Below, piece by piece: positions 21,001 to 23,326 of a DNA stretch of 46,101 nt. The position numbers and the translations under genes were made by a program. The notes under the pieces are model-generated. The model did not search any database and was not told where the DNA came from. It saw only the letters and a program-made list of their open reading frames with translations. How positions within the stretch are numbered: the first letter of the stretch is position 1; each line of letters begins with the position of its first letter. This stretch comes from Candidatus Omnitrophota bacterium (GTDB taxonomy: Bacteria > Omnitrophota > Gorgyraeia > Zapsychrales > JANLHA01): assembly GCA_023247795.1 (NCBI GenBank), contig JAHFFT010000001.1:91781-137881 (forward strand), given 5' to 3'.

Positions 21001-23174
21001 ATAAATTCGAAATATTTTTTATTTTTTTTATCATATTCTTCAAAAAATTTCTGAAGAATTATCTTTTCAACTTCATCTATTTTAACAACACCATTTTTAC
21101 CAATTTTTTGCTGAACATTCCCCTGCGAATCATAAACATAAACCTCCCCCGCAATCCTTCGCATACGCAGGAATACGACTAGATCGGAACTCTCGACCCG
21201 TACGTCTTGATCTTTTAAGGCATTGGTAATATCTAGGCTAGTGACTGCTGTACTCGCTCCATAGTCTGTGATGAGCCATGGCCTCTGAATTTCTGAAATC
21301 ATGGGAAGAAATTTAATCACGATATCACGATCTAAATCATATAGCCTACCAGGTCCCGTCTCCACCATTGTCGCCTGCATATCTCCTGCTCTTTTACTTT
21401 TGATGCTATTGAACTGCCAATATTGAATTTGATAGGCTAGTTTGGAAACCTTTGATTGCAAACGTTCATCAACCGAATCCCAAATCAAATTGAGATAATA
21501 AAGGAATGTCAAATCAAACCTTGAAGATGTGTCATAAACAAGCTCTTCCAAAGGCTCTCTGATCACAGAATACAAATCACCCTTATCATCAAAACGGATT
21601 TGTTTGACACGCTCGCTTCCTTGTTCAGCAGCATCAACCTCAAACACAGTCACCGACGCATCGATATTTTTAGCGATAACCAACGCCCCGCCGTTTTGGT
21701 AAGGAATGACAACATGACCGTGGTCGGGAATATCCTTAAATTTGTCAGACAATTCAATTTTAGCTTGATCCGTTCCTGAGAACTTCAAACGGAGCTGTTG
21801 GACTTTCTCTTGATCATTGATAAAAATATTTCTGGGATTTTCAGGGTCTTTGTAAATCGTATACATTCCGTCCCGGCTTGCCTCAGCGCTCAACATCAAA
21901 GTATCTGTTGGGTTTGGCCCGTTTGCGGCTGGATTTGTCTGCGGAATCGTGACAACATCAACTGCGGTCTGAAGCAGTCTCCTTTTTTCATTTTCGGAAA
22001 GTATTTTTTGTTGGTCATCAGTCGCATTGGTAGAAAGTTTGCCTTCGGTTTCTAAGATATTCACCGCCCCTTGAAAACCGGCGCCACCGGAGATGTATTT
22101 TCGCGGGACCAATTCTTGGGTGGCAGGGTCCACTTCTTCTTTGATCAGGTTATAAACACCCTTACGGAACGTCTCCAAATATTGGTTATAAATCTTTTCT
22201 TTAGACTCTGGGTCGGAAAGGTCAACCCCCTTCATCTTTTCTTTATTCGAATAGATCTTGGAAAGTAAACTGTCCTTGAGCCGCTTTTTATACCAAAGTG
22301 CTAAGATGAGCGAATTGTAAATCTGGCGCAACTGGGCAAACTGCTGCCCCTCATTGATCTCCTTTTTGATCGCTGGTAAGATGACATCTTTAACCACTCG
22401 CGACGACAAGCGATTGAGTTCCGCGGTCTGTCCGTTATTGAGCTTTTCCAAGTCAAATTTACGATCGCTTTTGTTATTTTCCAGGGAGAGATAGTCCTCT
22501 TCCAAGAGAACATCCAATTTGGCATCAACGACAAAAGCGGCCCCGTCATTTTCGTAAACAACCGCCTTTTCCGGCACGATCCAAACCTTATTGAAGGTGT
22601 TGATGGGGATGTTGGTGGTACCATAAAGTTCAAAAGCCTTCTGATAAACCAAATGCCAAAATTTTTGACCCAATTCACTTTCCGGATAGATCAAAGAGGC
22701 CGTTATCTGCTTCAAAAAATAATCCTGGGCCAACAGGTCCCTGCCCATCTCGGTCATGGCGAATTTATCGGGCAGAATACGGTTTTTCTCATAAGGAGAA
22801 AGATTCACCCAAAGGTCGTCCGCTGGAACCGTCAAACTGGTTAAAAAATAACGGATGAGCCGTTCCATTTCCTTTTTCTGATCTTGCTTATTGAATTGAC
22901 TGTCTCCGGGAGAAACGTAAAAATCGAAATGAAAGGGATTTTTTGGGTCGACTTTGAGGCCCTTTAAAACCATAGGGTTAAAGCTAGGGCTCAATTCAAG
23001 GAGAGAATTTGGCTTCGGGAGTGCGGGTAGAGTGCTTCCCTGGAGAGGGACAGTCTGTGCTGATACATAACTTGTGTATTTACAATCAATTACATTGCTT
23101 GTAAATGACAAAAGAAGTAAGCACGCTACCACCCGAAAAAACAAAGATGGCTGTTTTCTCGTTCGAAATGACAT
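1..23174 (-). CDS. Giant exported multidomain protein, 3' end outside window (at least 7,724 residues)
   Basis: The frame opens at ATG 23174 and contains no stop down to base 1; I translated almost all of it and checked codons at the left edge. The ORF track omits it because it only lists ORFs closed in the window. Residues 1-40 form a signal peptide (RTRK, then VVACLLLLSF). In order follow the shared N-terminal domain (~62-365), a methyltransferase-like domain (~600-840), two tandem ~350-residue modules (~936-1637), module F1 (~1674-1945), repeat units 1-6 (~2077-4596), a helical region flanked by two E modules (~4654-5497), repeat units 7-8 (~5616-6415), a Pro/Lys/Ala linker, and module F2 with HEAT-like helices (~6847 on). 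It is probably exported and cell-surface or periplasmic. No Shine-Dalgarno is obvious; a promoter lies ~45 bases upstream of the start. Function is unknown. Giant genes have been reported in Omnitrophota; this reads as one of them. Confidence 0.93.
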   Translation of the reverse strand, partial: MSFRTRKQPSLFFRVVACLLLLSFTSNVIDCKYTSYVSAQTVPLQGSTLPALPKPNSLLELSPSFNPMVLKGLKVDPKNPFHFDFYVSPGDSQFNKQDQKKEMERLIRYFLTSLTVPADDLWVNLSPYEKNRILPDKFAMTEMGRDLLAQDYFLKQITASLIYPESELGQKFWHLVYQKAFELYGTTNIPINTFNKVWIVPEKAVVYENDGAAFVVDAKLDVLLEEDYLSLENNKSDRKFDLEKLNNGQTAELNRLSSRVVKDVILPAIKKEINEGQQFAQLRQIYNSLILALWYKKRLKDSLLSKIYSNKEKMKGVDLSDPESKEKIYNQYLETFRKGVYNLIKEEVDPATQELVPRKYISGGAGFQGAVNILETEGKLSTNATDDQQKILSENEKRRLLQTAVDVVTIPQTNPAANGPNPTDTLMLSAEASRDGMYTIYKDPENPRNIFINDQEKVQQLRLKFSGTDQAKIELSDKFKDIPDHGHVVIPYQNGGALVIAKNIDASVTVFEVDAAEQGSERVKQIRFDDKGDLYSVIREPLEELVYDTSSRFDLTFLYYLNLIWDSVDERLQSKVSKLAYQIQYWQFNSIKSKRAGDMQATMVETGPGRLYDLDRDIVIKFLPMISEIQRPWLITDYGASTAVTSLDITNALKDQDVRVESSDLVVFLRMRRIAGEVYVYDSQGNVQQKIGKNGVVKIDEVEKIILQKFFEEYDKKNKKYFEFMRTAPEVIQHINAQQVPRLSVVERDVFDQRLPKNQSVLGRVINFAQYIDKRHDLEAMLKNMGRTIKNQGFLFVGRSMQYSIYRVWQRRGAKLVELEHEGYPQGILYDGYNGVFDLTGPEIDENGHLASITREDGTIMTVFYDGESPSRLDLAAPDGRQITDTEEIMAFLTSVESMGGAISGLSLKDFIQQKLFSLLAQSAVQDASRPRDQLMLTKEDIDRDGIPFRQYLGFINSKYAGLKLAEHGPIRHPRLIGFVPPDISFFQELIALNGHGSSRSALSTIASLENLPLVDSKDTKDFNAIAQRIANKEINMPIIYKPNYFANGDYIFFIEWSDDGRKLILTFAQWEDSHTGEPNPIARNMINEIKKTITQAEENTSREELFQLILDPQKIDIAEALKVVRKVVSRETGSGVLEVVEPIFKYQDRVFQTRCSWIFDRANNTIKLDPQRSFGSLGNEYFGNGTGIDSGQMYQPLFERFGISDEERQMAFKEYVDKAVVALWGHLQKQFSLLNFRLTDIERGEFDLFWLPPDENSHGFPVPVFNEMSLFSSEANGRPIYPKSFDELEGIHANNSLGYEEVLTNGLSLEEFLEEVSTKYGARKIAEGGPILQSPLIALLAPEEVILRKRKKKKLNSYSWALADPREIKSFSEIAKQIGDGRIKTPLYYKPDSSSDGVGVFRIDRDRKKNFVVTMAYFETYKGDSFFIYTGKLIKDLRKELGVEVKIKRKSDTVQVIINPRQADFPNILERIRRILSLQATFEYDPGILEQGIRVFRYQGKSYETRHAWQVDERGDLLIRRDEERKDIFDLETIARVGSSGEFANVSDRNSSETVVLEYAEMYDPLFARFHIPEERKQEFYQYVEENVRRLYQYILLRMVDMGMNEMDKIYLKGSFDFMWLPPTKNSNGLPIPVLNETNLDDVNAMDRGDRVFPKRFDQIGKEGSSPTAGGDKFFLSTEQERFVDREFAGFQNRVLKEKIRHISIAENLPAALDVLKTANVNVCRVKGNIIPDLKSSDIFTGLNFEFTLFRLRERDDWLVIKRERDGKLLDIPEMLKGITSFREPPSPLNYGATALFDVILHSRRDDFPAPRLEDLAADYQDNIDGKTDMGIVTPRGLVTYQGGGLIEEYPGARFTGEDLLEDLKQSYQIEKATSGTDDQTEVMSDFLDSLQRHIQMEYWEWESVADDYFPARSFHLSRCLNSADPSTRWNALKFLNHIAHELNNPHLTDVFAAFAADDEEKIQDVVIEMMSEFQGVKPATITPFTRSQFTRVKQKAGVLLASLLRNGPHQRLERFERIDSVYRQLAEELKSANGKKRDSIDSFVPRIVAGMRGMDKGFKAHIRTIDPQNRNIFIFFDEITVHLGEALCGYVASVGLLWGLKQVGVYELYDVRNPANILFVVFDEGKVYLRHSQSSEWSAGLSPRRDSTGRVVIERKDIQSLKVYQDFVKLVTGKQVMILPQEVSFSRPVSLAPAVIPSRAIAPIKSPPVADLPSPKVQSSVLSSVDKISDAESAIPIPAVPPSAELLDRLAHEAEVALAGQAEASKNSMSLNYLKVKLTYHLTGLVNSYARPQGGRSKHQEFDRLTSISHPELKLYMLNYEGRLYLKNTISNTWSKGIEPAITATATHIPIPALLNNQVYLQFVRTVMIRHFADQAIRDKIVEDEQAWKVYKTRNLRIAPIEFRLPSPTSEAWKFLGQPQPGDTKRQFVLGRGDDGEKGGFKRYTFFAEVDKDGKRSKNYLFFLETPSEVMIFDHQGLLVTYPLQESYVEAAKRNVFIDSFFMDLSKRYYGWKTGFIAEYYNEKNDAWVRNLTIGKSGSGVTLVFPSTKKMAVQRLKNSAEINGAESLAKIMEEETHYGTEIVRLSPQEIYFTNGIGKLDDPQTPVYIFHGDHFYIPAVAQQLFSQGIVSHEFLSAFGNVDLKGSKGLLVKYRDGIIQYRVTQTADTRAIKVNGQWVNRRVCYIHEIDSRGGGQPLDLPAIPPIFTGQAEDEIFGLDENLFKPYWFSAAPASIPVVISPESDFRPMELPAPKDRNEILDRIVEEAEADLAVGKQNIVEYPKMQVSVGQVRVNLGYHLEGLIKSIHIKRQNTPENPGFVKLVDRNDENNFLYMVTFEGQTYVKHSANQEWSEQDDLVPTAAGGISEAQLRKALPYQDFVRSVVLHRFGTAAAQGLIIQREDPSFTKENPAFWRPYRSSISFGAVGFNLPSIHNEAWKFLIGEDEGLNRSGKGRIILIRGDEKKRGAARYSYLVEADEQGNFTDNYLFFVDTINEVFAYDKNGLLTVCPKPLGGKYVNRNVFIDTFFEELVEKYKGWNISSDTRLSNSLNVGGDSKKTRVTFYRGVNIKAEKIYSFERFGWEPVARVTNVETGYSSEIARIGENQIVFLNGIGDLSDPEQPVYVIDGLHVNVPRLVKQLGEQRGPGVVSEGFRNAFGQDRADLIGDGKYIASEARYEVVTTDRVIPVKVKEKWVSRKVCYVHEIRFGAAPYQPPAEVPVYLGEKRHQELKVNPFQPYWLESVRKVEPVIDNVLPATFVKEEVPPVSVGIPPVTLTVEPAATEKAPQEPIAVQKNVVPLEIFRQWAKKNTWTVTAQTADGLARQFGVPSETVDAVLAEFHIETVQGNFIDGLEGIFREAQWALSLRSADEFEKERVKESSVFVRVKNVSLQMGFYLSELVASTTLISKHPGQPTTKAIVDLDDPTNFFLVVSVGKKIYFKNSKSDQWAHDTIRKTNVNAEEMLQKPVYREFVNRTLINHFGSPTTREQLIKDRPQGEYKSFQKGGIYFGRVLIKTPADRSIWEFLPEALDYARDADRGGQFPRYKILLEKNNPQNYLCFVRLLDKVVVYDRHGVLFTVNDPQRLEQPVKIITDNYFIGTFFQDLLKRYSKYENRKLKQIKSGGLARLALGAKNGVEVKMDYQEGMSADTPSMLSTYGMVPIAVVKDGQGNVAAEFYRVGKNKLICSLIGNIHDPEQAIQIFNGNRLNIPSLLGQLGKSPAPSILGTKYEVLPSDLVFPYWENGHYQGRRTVFIVPMGAQADISDFFFGDQQPVLNSDDEKMDWEERQLRPYWLKEWEEKAASEQLSRSAEDLAVTYHDIQNEIHMGTQSTLEILAQNSTRLTDHLRSYLQAAHLEKIPILGDKTELELPDVRVIFGHYLNGLVCSSRISSRADSGKVRIREVIDRRNPKNFFLIASDGQAVYFWNSISQRWSSGVTPVDGKIDKDMLAGIPEYTEFAEDVMIGHFTDPVVQGEIIKSQWGKGPDNLKEVTFTPLTLKIKHQGEVRDSILSKRWARVHQDPDGSSNVVVYFVKKNKNGQPTSHLVTILSTPAKMIVIRGRRIERFSKANQVVVTSQLVNDFFASVPSLQPSEPSPVESSKVELPKDLPVLKPHVEKEDREEKIPVEAVVNKQNKAGPVDLKQVLDFVKSQMSAIQAPQTIFSSETFTMGATNIFRLPAQLVGKIALLSFSKQFAEGVHVKVMVDQADPQNFNILVVEQGAAHMISSQGTAWNTMELKSDKEVTVYNFDKFLAMADFADFTDRVIVNHFKDPQKNMAILNLYPYKRPYKSIKFNAVRSGNVEFIMPRTNSEKWRSISVYLKRIIKSGHFTALVENDENGELKENYRLIVNGIKRVFVFDRYGLVLTVNRPADANQIVMVKAPEIFESFFQDIENRTDKTNWYPIPMGDFSTKVELIGKQETFKLSYQDRPVIELTNLPFPGVLAPMGRISSQGGDVLSEIIYLARGHYVFTAMGDLRDPQNPFYVIVDDDIDLNALVKKFPDLFSETFKGLCVVGQQQGEERNFDLQIAATEQKLFRPIWNNGKVEWREVKLIVDQNSPYWKRNTLNPLIALGHRWWEEPQYFAGNGPNDAIFRPYWMPQNLEKAQVDKGQIPIDDQLDADQLESIMLHSIKLMGVEQPDAASLQTLQNDIKSFNENHSNSFAFTVAGRGDKKIRLGSRHVLLQLNSHDRYHLQLQWDDALGLIFHCIGKHTISLGLGYHAQDPLVSHLVANIIARSSNVATAEANIKKLHAWMKSHESQSFKFNIRTLERETGVIFTAIQIMAERYNIKFQEKANAGAVAILHDELERVTPEVIDQALGPQTSAVDDLSKKTSNEISKDVQSGLDTLLSDQGIVDKKMSYQLEDGPYVIKLWGIRLPREDAGQRNVLELDQLKKLNQFPGATVDGSQPFCLVKVSIKTGDVPVAYTVLYPSGQGLKLVKSQSDEYIPTPLRIYDQLTEKLEGSVVAAHQETKRFHQSSFHMAASYISYYYFRKHFLKERNRAKAISQAYFEIKNLFPEEPIKPEIITYILTLKQSETHSWSGDVVSCIRLYIHYLESFQTDILQRYQEIRKTNTNNFGAAVQLMRELRNLEDCPALTVKNLMGLLSEFAVDVRGLQNPMEMYFLFMGRANAQGEVFDLAARYAAAIKMGLPPLWAFLQLRTDALAYLLRSGILNAEEYKIAQLVANGHTADDIQAATGMTVKAVNELINDERLLILKPVILQNLLTNLNQPAGGQLSYYCNYYLYYKTKIDLYQRFVELRKTENESVALGHLENELNKVASYQSASRETLMKVLESFGYQFQGVGLSDIEHVYDQVKSGEVTAANAPGVVDYLVAVIAYALDQRLDEIARDPVKLKILLEHINKFNSYDLSITTDNKQILINLINRFKLRLKFESPGHFKVWLDWEDEIGLILFLNGKKVYGFHIKQELNNKTPSMKNITSFIESDDLTEAQLTIQACRRWCRFHDHGSVNVTAKEIARCFGVSYPFIFSLLTSHKIATEWVGDPQAISHLQDEIQQIKADLSHGQTEIQNPSASAKMAQAENVPLVEGPIKHTEPELRQTPTIKLLKELNQLYGDLEAQLALPDSNPEEILNRGADQIYTRLQKLAPQLNLDEHKMANKDVILSVARVKLWFGGYLRDRLATISAARRHFGAFDIKIKEIIDVEDVSHVLLAVSIKGQSRFWDSRTRQWTAPIAPADSGEIKPKQMMEIPVVAAFMNQAMLNHYTKRDNVEDLILEHWDPTPKLLGRVTFQPFEFLLPDTREAQWRDLQNDDVIKVREDGTDANRIVALVQKASNGQPTNHYMTFISLPNLVLVCYGDKKMIYSKLESQKGYQRTRCPLVAEFFANVRKYKQEASSLVDLGELKKIRQETGVSVGSRPVDFDSLLAPAATQMDEVRGSVPSSGEENLEPTIASQSSVGEPDITVGENILADQPADVPTAALSEINQKIERFLSVYQQRPEQFFQKGIETKKFDYHFGDFEIHFENSLSGLVKTVRPTKTERGALQGCKMLIDQADPSNILFLIMYRENLILKNHRTGQCSRIIVPERGTNSRFVSMEQLVREEAFADFALRTKVNHLTPEVRKRIAGNKENARPYDFTFHPAFQFGNLSISTPKVASGSRGFLARRVKRIGGQYLSKASQYVAFVECDDKGELTENYLFFYDAITHVLLYDRNGLLNVYRKPLGVRNVIDVPMDVFRATFYQNLQNKEKWHSKSYPASVSGKNFLTGRHFIGGSGDEGVTIIFRHQGNVNTFSPEGRVSMFSWAPVVEFEESGITFARLDRQLIVSSGLGDIYDSQQPVYILSVGKDVILKDFASGDFAAPIASSKFVEAFNIGPGLPNRYRIQRTNMRIPVYIEPKAGANGDLVEQGHWESRTAYFIVDSTLDWDKQHPALGRIHFDFSEVKESMRDILVPYWWTNEKPAAVEDVPVSKPKPSALTETVGALEKVKEIIPSPLSVLEPASVVVPKVPAKKATKPIATPPAAKGKTVNETMGTKPAKPVDESPKGLRQFIKENYFKMTADDIVFLRSAPGNEVTLEQVKSIIREVAAEDAAERAAERAAAAAQNAIDSAVEETTDEVNGDQDHIDTAGSSRGNTKIDNRYKPKEPMVGLTEIVKAWWQLENEKEGNVDAQQNEIIHFRETSSKLKNVCKKYPKWSLLESDAKQWIIAQVVEIKRGGSAVFTNLLPKAVSRWLWSEEQLDSFEFLFEKPNEISQGHFFTNKQILSVLQRETKRSEAEIRSIIDVAAAHRINDPKLLTRLLICRTNSQEIIKMLPQFCELRTHQPLFTASDKAIVDWLASIDTIISDLKLAIAQDKIKLSGHQNVLRGFPAFGIELPIEVFMGICQIILPSQMGFLEKRLDEQRRKGNEVKVLTGQDIKEIERSFQVFQSNVMGVLARFPTMPSVKILMREIDQNKSDFLCFHLQGNIGDQIVGSGLEELQRRFELLRVRGTDHWVFIALSPEESLEDGIRRIFGPDLMGHDTTAMNGKKRFERGIYSPFDVVLHYQPDFHNYPRFEEVGTFLSGNIGNTTTMGVVSPAYLPIYDAQNLLKAFPAKIYDSNDLTPEIRRKSENKIIPILALEDLLENGSLDIDYIPEDFISDKFFSRIPFSLSELLQSADPGVRWHALGLLQELSLHTNLLIEDIIGRFANDPDAALQNRILDDYVYGQKGFEGKAIEAFLHSPFSLIRLRAKMMKADLAGFPDVPFQFNEQIILKMQDEELKPIATRLLESDFYTMFDQARQLSADQVQRLGSIIDLLLSRMFESAVTMGGKEHPLVEAAQYFVWKWNHLPKSYKYDDLLKPYPSMPLREIVLRKLIATVYSDVGEMAQAINTCSQHAKILQTIELKPGQDPLDLAVEVLKRMGALILYSAEPKDKYQGFQEQFDQLSSNFWVKGMKYFLFLDQSRQSKVELWLKEMWLESEIPTYETFDHLSPDALEFTMQVFLNILIGFNGHKDQGIDDVGNEDEEIDADMDGGLLDDEFTNVAPKNGDEIREWNAKLMVLRDQRYEAQNGNGTDRNVSLVTEVVTPPVKKRQRKPKSFPMRSAQLKGNEELKYVGQDLLGPGSGELIASGDIYASSELRLKKGLSKTELQSMFEILFERKGELFPIYQNGDYGDKQEIKEYLRLRFALRDLNREQVFQMIDGQLNDEQAEELKEILSKQMEQDRDSLAKKSARWQQLSWGEWNVPEKESAAELLFSFDPDVRRQTTLLLVNAAQRYFGKVYTT
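1780..2635 (-). repeat. Module F, copy 2, with HEAT-like tail
   Basis: Landmarks in the same order as copy 1: LCFHLQGNI, FELLRVRGTDHWVFI, FDVVLHYQPDFHNYPR, TMGVVSPAYLPIY, ADPGVRWHALGLL. HEAT-like helices continue from here towards the left edge. The two F copies bracket the whole repeat array. Confidence 0.7.
3400..3930 (-). other. Pro/Lys/Ala linker with short coiled coil (giant protein)
   Basis: After the last repeat comes a low-complexity tract rich in P, K, V, A and T (PVSKPKPSALTETV, PKVPAKKATKPIATPPAAKG), then a helical stretch (GLRQFIKENYFKM) and an Ala/Glu/Arg heptad-like tract (AAEDAAERAAERAAAAAQNA). Similar but shorter Pro-rich linkers follow units 1, 3 and 5. They probably act as extended spacers between folded blocks. 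Confidence 0.65.
3930..5272 (-). repeat. Giant-protein repeat unit 8 (B-C-D complete)
   Basis: About 447 residues. B: FEIHFENSLSGLVKT, ADPSNILFLIMYREN, LILKNHRTGQCSR, FALRTKVNHLTP. C: NYLFFYDAITHVLLYDRNGL, DVFRATFYQNLQNKEKW. D: FARLDRQLIVSSGLGDI, DSQQPVYILSVGKDVIL, WESRTAYFIV, VPYWW. Confidence 0.75.
5625..6330 (-). repeat. Giant-protein repeat unit 7 (B-C only)
   Basis: About 235 residues. B: VKLWFGGYLRDRLAT, SRFWDSRTRQWTAPIAP, FMNQAMLNHYTK. C: SNGQPTNHYMTFISLPNLVL, LVAEFFANVRKY. No D part. It pairs with unit 5 as the B-C subtype. Confidence 0.7.
6685..7090 (-). repeat. Module E, copy 2 (giant protein)
   Basis: Second copy with FKVWLDWEDEIGLILFLNGK matching QWDDALGLIFHCIGK of copy 1, and the same helical tail (ACRRWCRFHDHGSVNVTAKE) which here looks like a helix-turn-helix. 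Confidence 0.6.
8800..9215 (-). repeat. Module E, copy 1 (giant protein)
   Basis: About 138 residues: strands around VLLQLNSHDRYHLQLQWDDA, then LGLIFHCIGKHTISLGLGY, and an alpha-helical tail (KKLHAWMKSHESQSFKF). It recurs at 6685-7090. The two copies bracket a ~570-residue largely helical region. Confidence 0.6.
9388..10700 (-). repeat. Giant-protein repeat unit 6 (B-C-D, divergent B)
   Basis: About 437 residues. B is divergent: VGKIALLSFSKQF, ADPQNFNILVVEQG, then FTDRVIVNHFKDP. C: NYRLIVNGIKRVFVFDRYGL, EIFESFFQDI. D: SEIIYLARGHYVFTAMGDL, DPQNPFYVIVDDDIDL, ending at FRPYWM. Confidence 0.7.
10930..11585 (-). repeat. Giant-protein repeat unit 5 (B-C only)
   Basis: About 218 residues. B: VRVIFGHYLNGLVCS, AVYFWNSISQRWSSG, FAEDVMIGHFTD. 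C: KNGQPTSHLVTILSTPAKMI, then LVNDFFASVPS. No D part; a Pro/Lys/Glu-rich linker follows. Its C part resembles that of unit 7 (NGQPTxH pattern), a subtype of its own. Confidence 0.7.
11797..13050 (-). repeat. Giant-protein repeat unit 4 (B-C-D, shortened D)
   Basis: About 418 residues. B: VSLQMGFYLSELVAS, IYFKNSKSDQWAHD, FVNRTLINHFG. C: NYLCFVRLLDKVVVYDRHGV, YFIGTFFQDLLKRYSKY. D: EFYRVGKNKLICSLIGNI, DPEQAIQIFNGNRLNIP and LRPYWL. The D part lacks ~30 residues around the WV..VCY.HEI strand pair. Confidence 0.75.
13456..14850 (-). repeat. Giant-protein repeat unit 3 (B-C-D complete)
   Basis: About 465 residues, closest in sequence to unit 2. B: VRVNLGYHLEGLIKS, TYVKHSANQEWSEQ, FVRSVVLHRFG. C: NYLFFVDTINEVFAYDKNGL, NVFIDTFFEELVEKYKGW. 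D: EIARIGENQIVFLNGIGDL, DPEQPVYVIDGLHVNVP, WVSRKVCYVHEI, FQPYWL. Confidence 0.8.
14988..16370 (-). repeat. Giant-protein repeat unit 2 (B-C-D complete)
   Basis: About 460 residues. B: VKLTYHLTGLVNS, GRLYLKNTISNTWSKG, FVRTVMIRHFAD. C: NYLFFLETPSEVMIFDHQGL, NVFIDSFFMDLSKRYYGW. D: EIVRLSPQEIYFTNGIGKL, DPQTPVYIFHGDHFYIP, WVNRRVCYIHEI and the closing FKPYWF. Predominantly beta with conserved aromatics. Confidence 0.8.
16630..16945 (-). repeat. Giant-protein repeat unit 1 (B part only)
   Basis: About 105 residues carrying only the B part of the repeat: VHLGEALCGYVAS, DVRNPANILFVVF, GKVYLRHSQSSEWSAG, then VYQDFVKLV. It breaks off before the C part and runs into a Pro/Ala/Ser linker, so it is a truncated first unit. 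Confidence 0.7.
17340..18155 (-). repeat. Module F, copy 1, with HEAT-like tail
   Basis: About 270 residues with landmarks VCRVKGNI, FRLRERDDWLVI, FDVILHSRRDDFPAPR, DMGIVTPRGLVTY and ADPSTRWNALKFL. The same series recurs ~5,200 residues further on (1780-2635). The last landmark begins HEAT-like helical pairs. Function unknown. Confidence 0.7.
18262..19364 (-). repeat. Tandem module G, copy 2 (giant protein)
   Basis: Second copy, directly abutting copy 1. Matching landmarks are AEGGPI, PLYYKPDSSSDGVGVF, FRYQGKSYETRHAW, AEMYDPLFARFHI and FDFMWLPPTKNSNGLPIP. Protein identity is clear along the length but the DNA has diverged, so the duplication is old. Copy 2 has a longer middle (KELGVEVKIKRKSD region). 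Confidence 0.8.
19365..20369 (-). repeat. Tandem module G, copy 1 (giant protein)
   Basis: First of two adjacent ~335-365 residue homologous modules. Shared landmarks in order are AEHGPI near the start, PIIYKPNYFANGDYIFF, FKYQDRVFQTRCSW, GQMYQPLFERFGI and the closing FDLFWLPPDENSHGFPVP. The YKP..x..G pattern followed by beta-strands is weakly reminiscent of an ATP-grasp nucleotide lobe, but I would not assign that without structure prediction. Confidence 0.8.
20660..21380 (-). other. Class I methyltransferase-like domain inside the giant protein
   Basis: Residues ~600-840 contain WLITDYGASTAVTSLDI, which fits the glycine-containing SAM-binding motif I of Rossmann methyltransferases (D-x-G-x-S/T then helix). 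It is followed by VRVESSDL at the end of the next strand. About 130 residues on comes VLGRVINFAQYI, then a helix and LFVGRSM..YSIYRVW, as in motif IV-VI regions. The second G of the usual GxGxG is replaced (DYGAST). A methyltransferase in an exported protein would be odd because SAM is cytoplasmic, so the fold may be retained without activity. Fold call moderate, activity unknown. Confidence 0.5.
22078..22988 (-). other. Shared N-terminal domain of the giant protein
   Basis: This is a ~305-residue block after the signal peptide. It runs from a FNPMVLKGLKVDP-type opening to a PRKYISGG closing motif, with WVNLSPYEK, MGRDLLAQDY, TASLIYPE and GTTNIPINTFNKVWI between. The same block, in the same order, opens the two neighbouring exported proteins at 28455 and 45580. 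I recognise it as a domain recurrent in Omnitrophota secreted proteins with no assigned function. Being constant in front of unrelated middles suggests an anchoring, export or assembly role; that is inference. Confidence 0.85.
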
Positions 23175-23218
23175 CTCAAATAATAGTATTTATTAGTATT
23201 TGATAAGAATTATAAGGA

Positions 23219-23247
23219 AGTATAGTATATCTGCGACAAGAAAGCAA
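23219..23247 (-). promoter_or_regulatory. Sigma-70-type promoter of the giant gene
   Basis: On the minus strand TTGCTT (23247-23242) is followed after 17 bases by TATACT (23224-23219). Predicted transcription start is about 35-40 bases before the ATG at 23174. It sits between the two GGGGACTGTCCCC palindromes and the ORF. Confidence 0.55.
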
Positions 23248-23260
23248 GGGGACTGTCCCC
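23248..23260. repeat. GGGGACTGTCCCC palindrome, copy 1
   Basis: A perfect 13-base palindrome (6-base arms, central base T/A) directly upstream of the -35 box of the giant gene. Copies also occur at 23303 and 40074. Confidence 0.75.
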
Positions 23261-23293
23261 TCGTAAATGCTTTTTTCTTAAATACTTAGAGAC

Positions 23294-23326
23294 TTATTAA
23301 CAGGGGACTGTCCCCCCTGTTAATAA
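23294..23326 (-). terminator. Strong hairpin over the stop codon of the 1,711-residue gene
   Basis: Perfect 13-base arms TTATTAACAGGGG / CCCCTGTTAATAA with a 7-base loop; the core contains palindrome copy 2 (GGGGACTGTCCCC, 23303-23315). The stop codon (23320-23322) lies in one arm. There is no T-run immediately after it on the minus strand, so it may be a weak terminator, an RNA-stability element or simply a mobile palindrome. Confidence 0.5.

Noticed and set aside
22301-22678. Minus-strand ORF of 125 codons
   Set aside because: It is in a different frame inside the conserved N-terminal domain of the giant gene, which is clearly the coding frame.
1-23174. Possibility that the giant frame is several genes joined by chance lack of stops
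   Set aside because: Homologous modules continue across the length with no internal signal peptide, start-site cluster or frame change, and one frame carries all landmarks.
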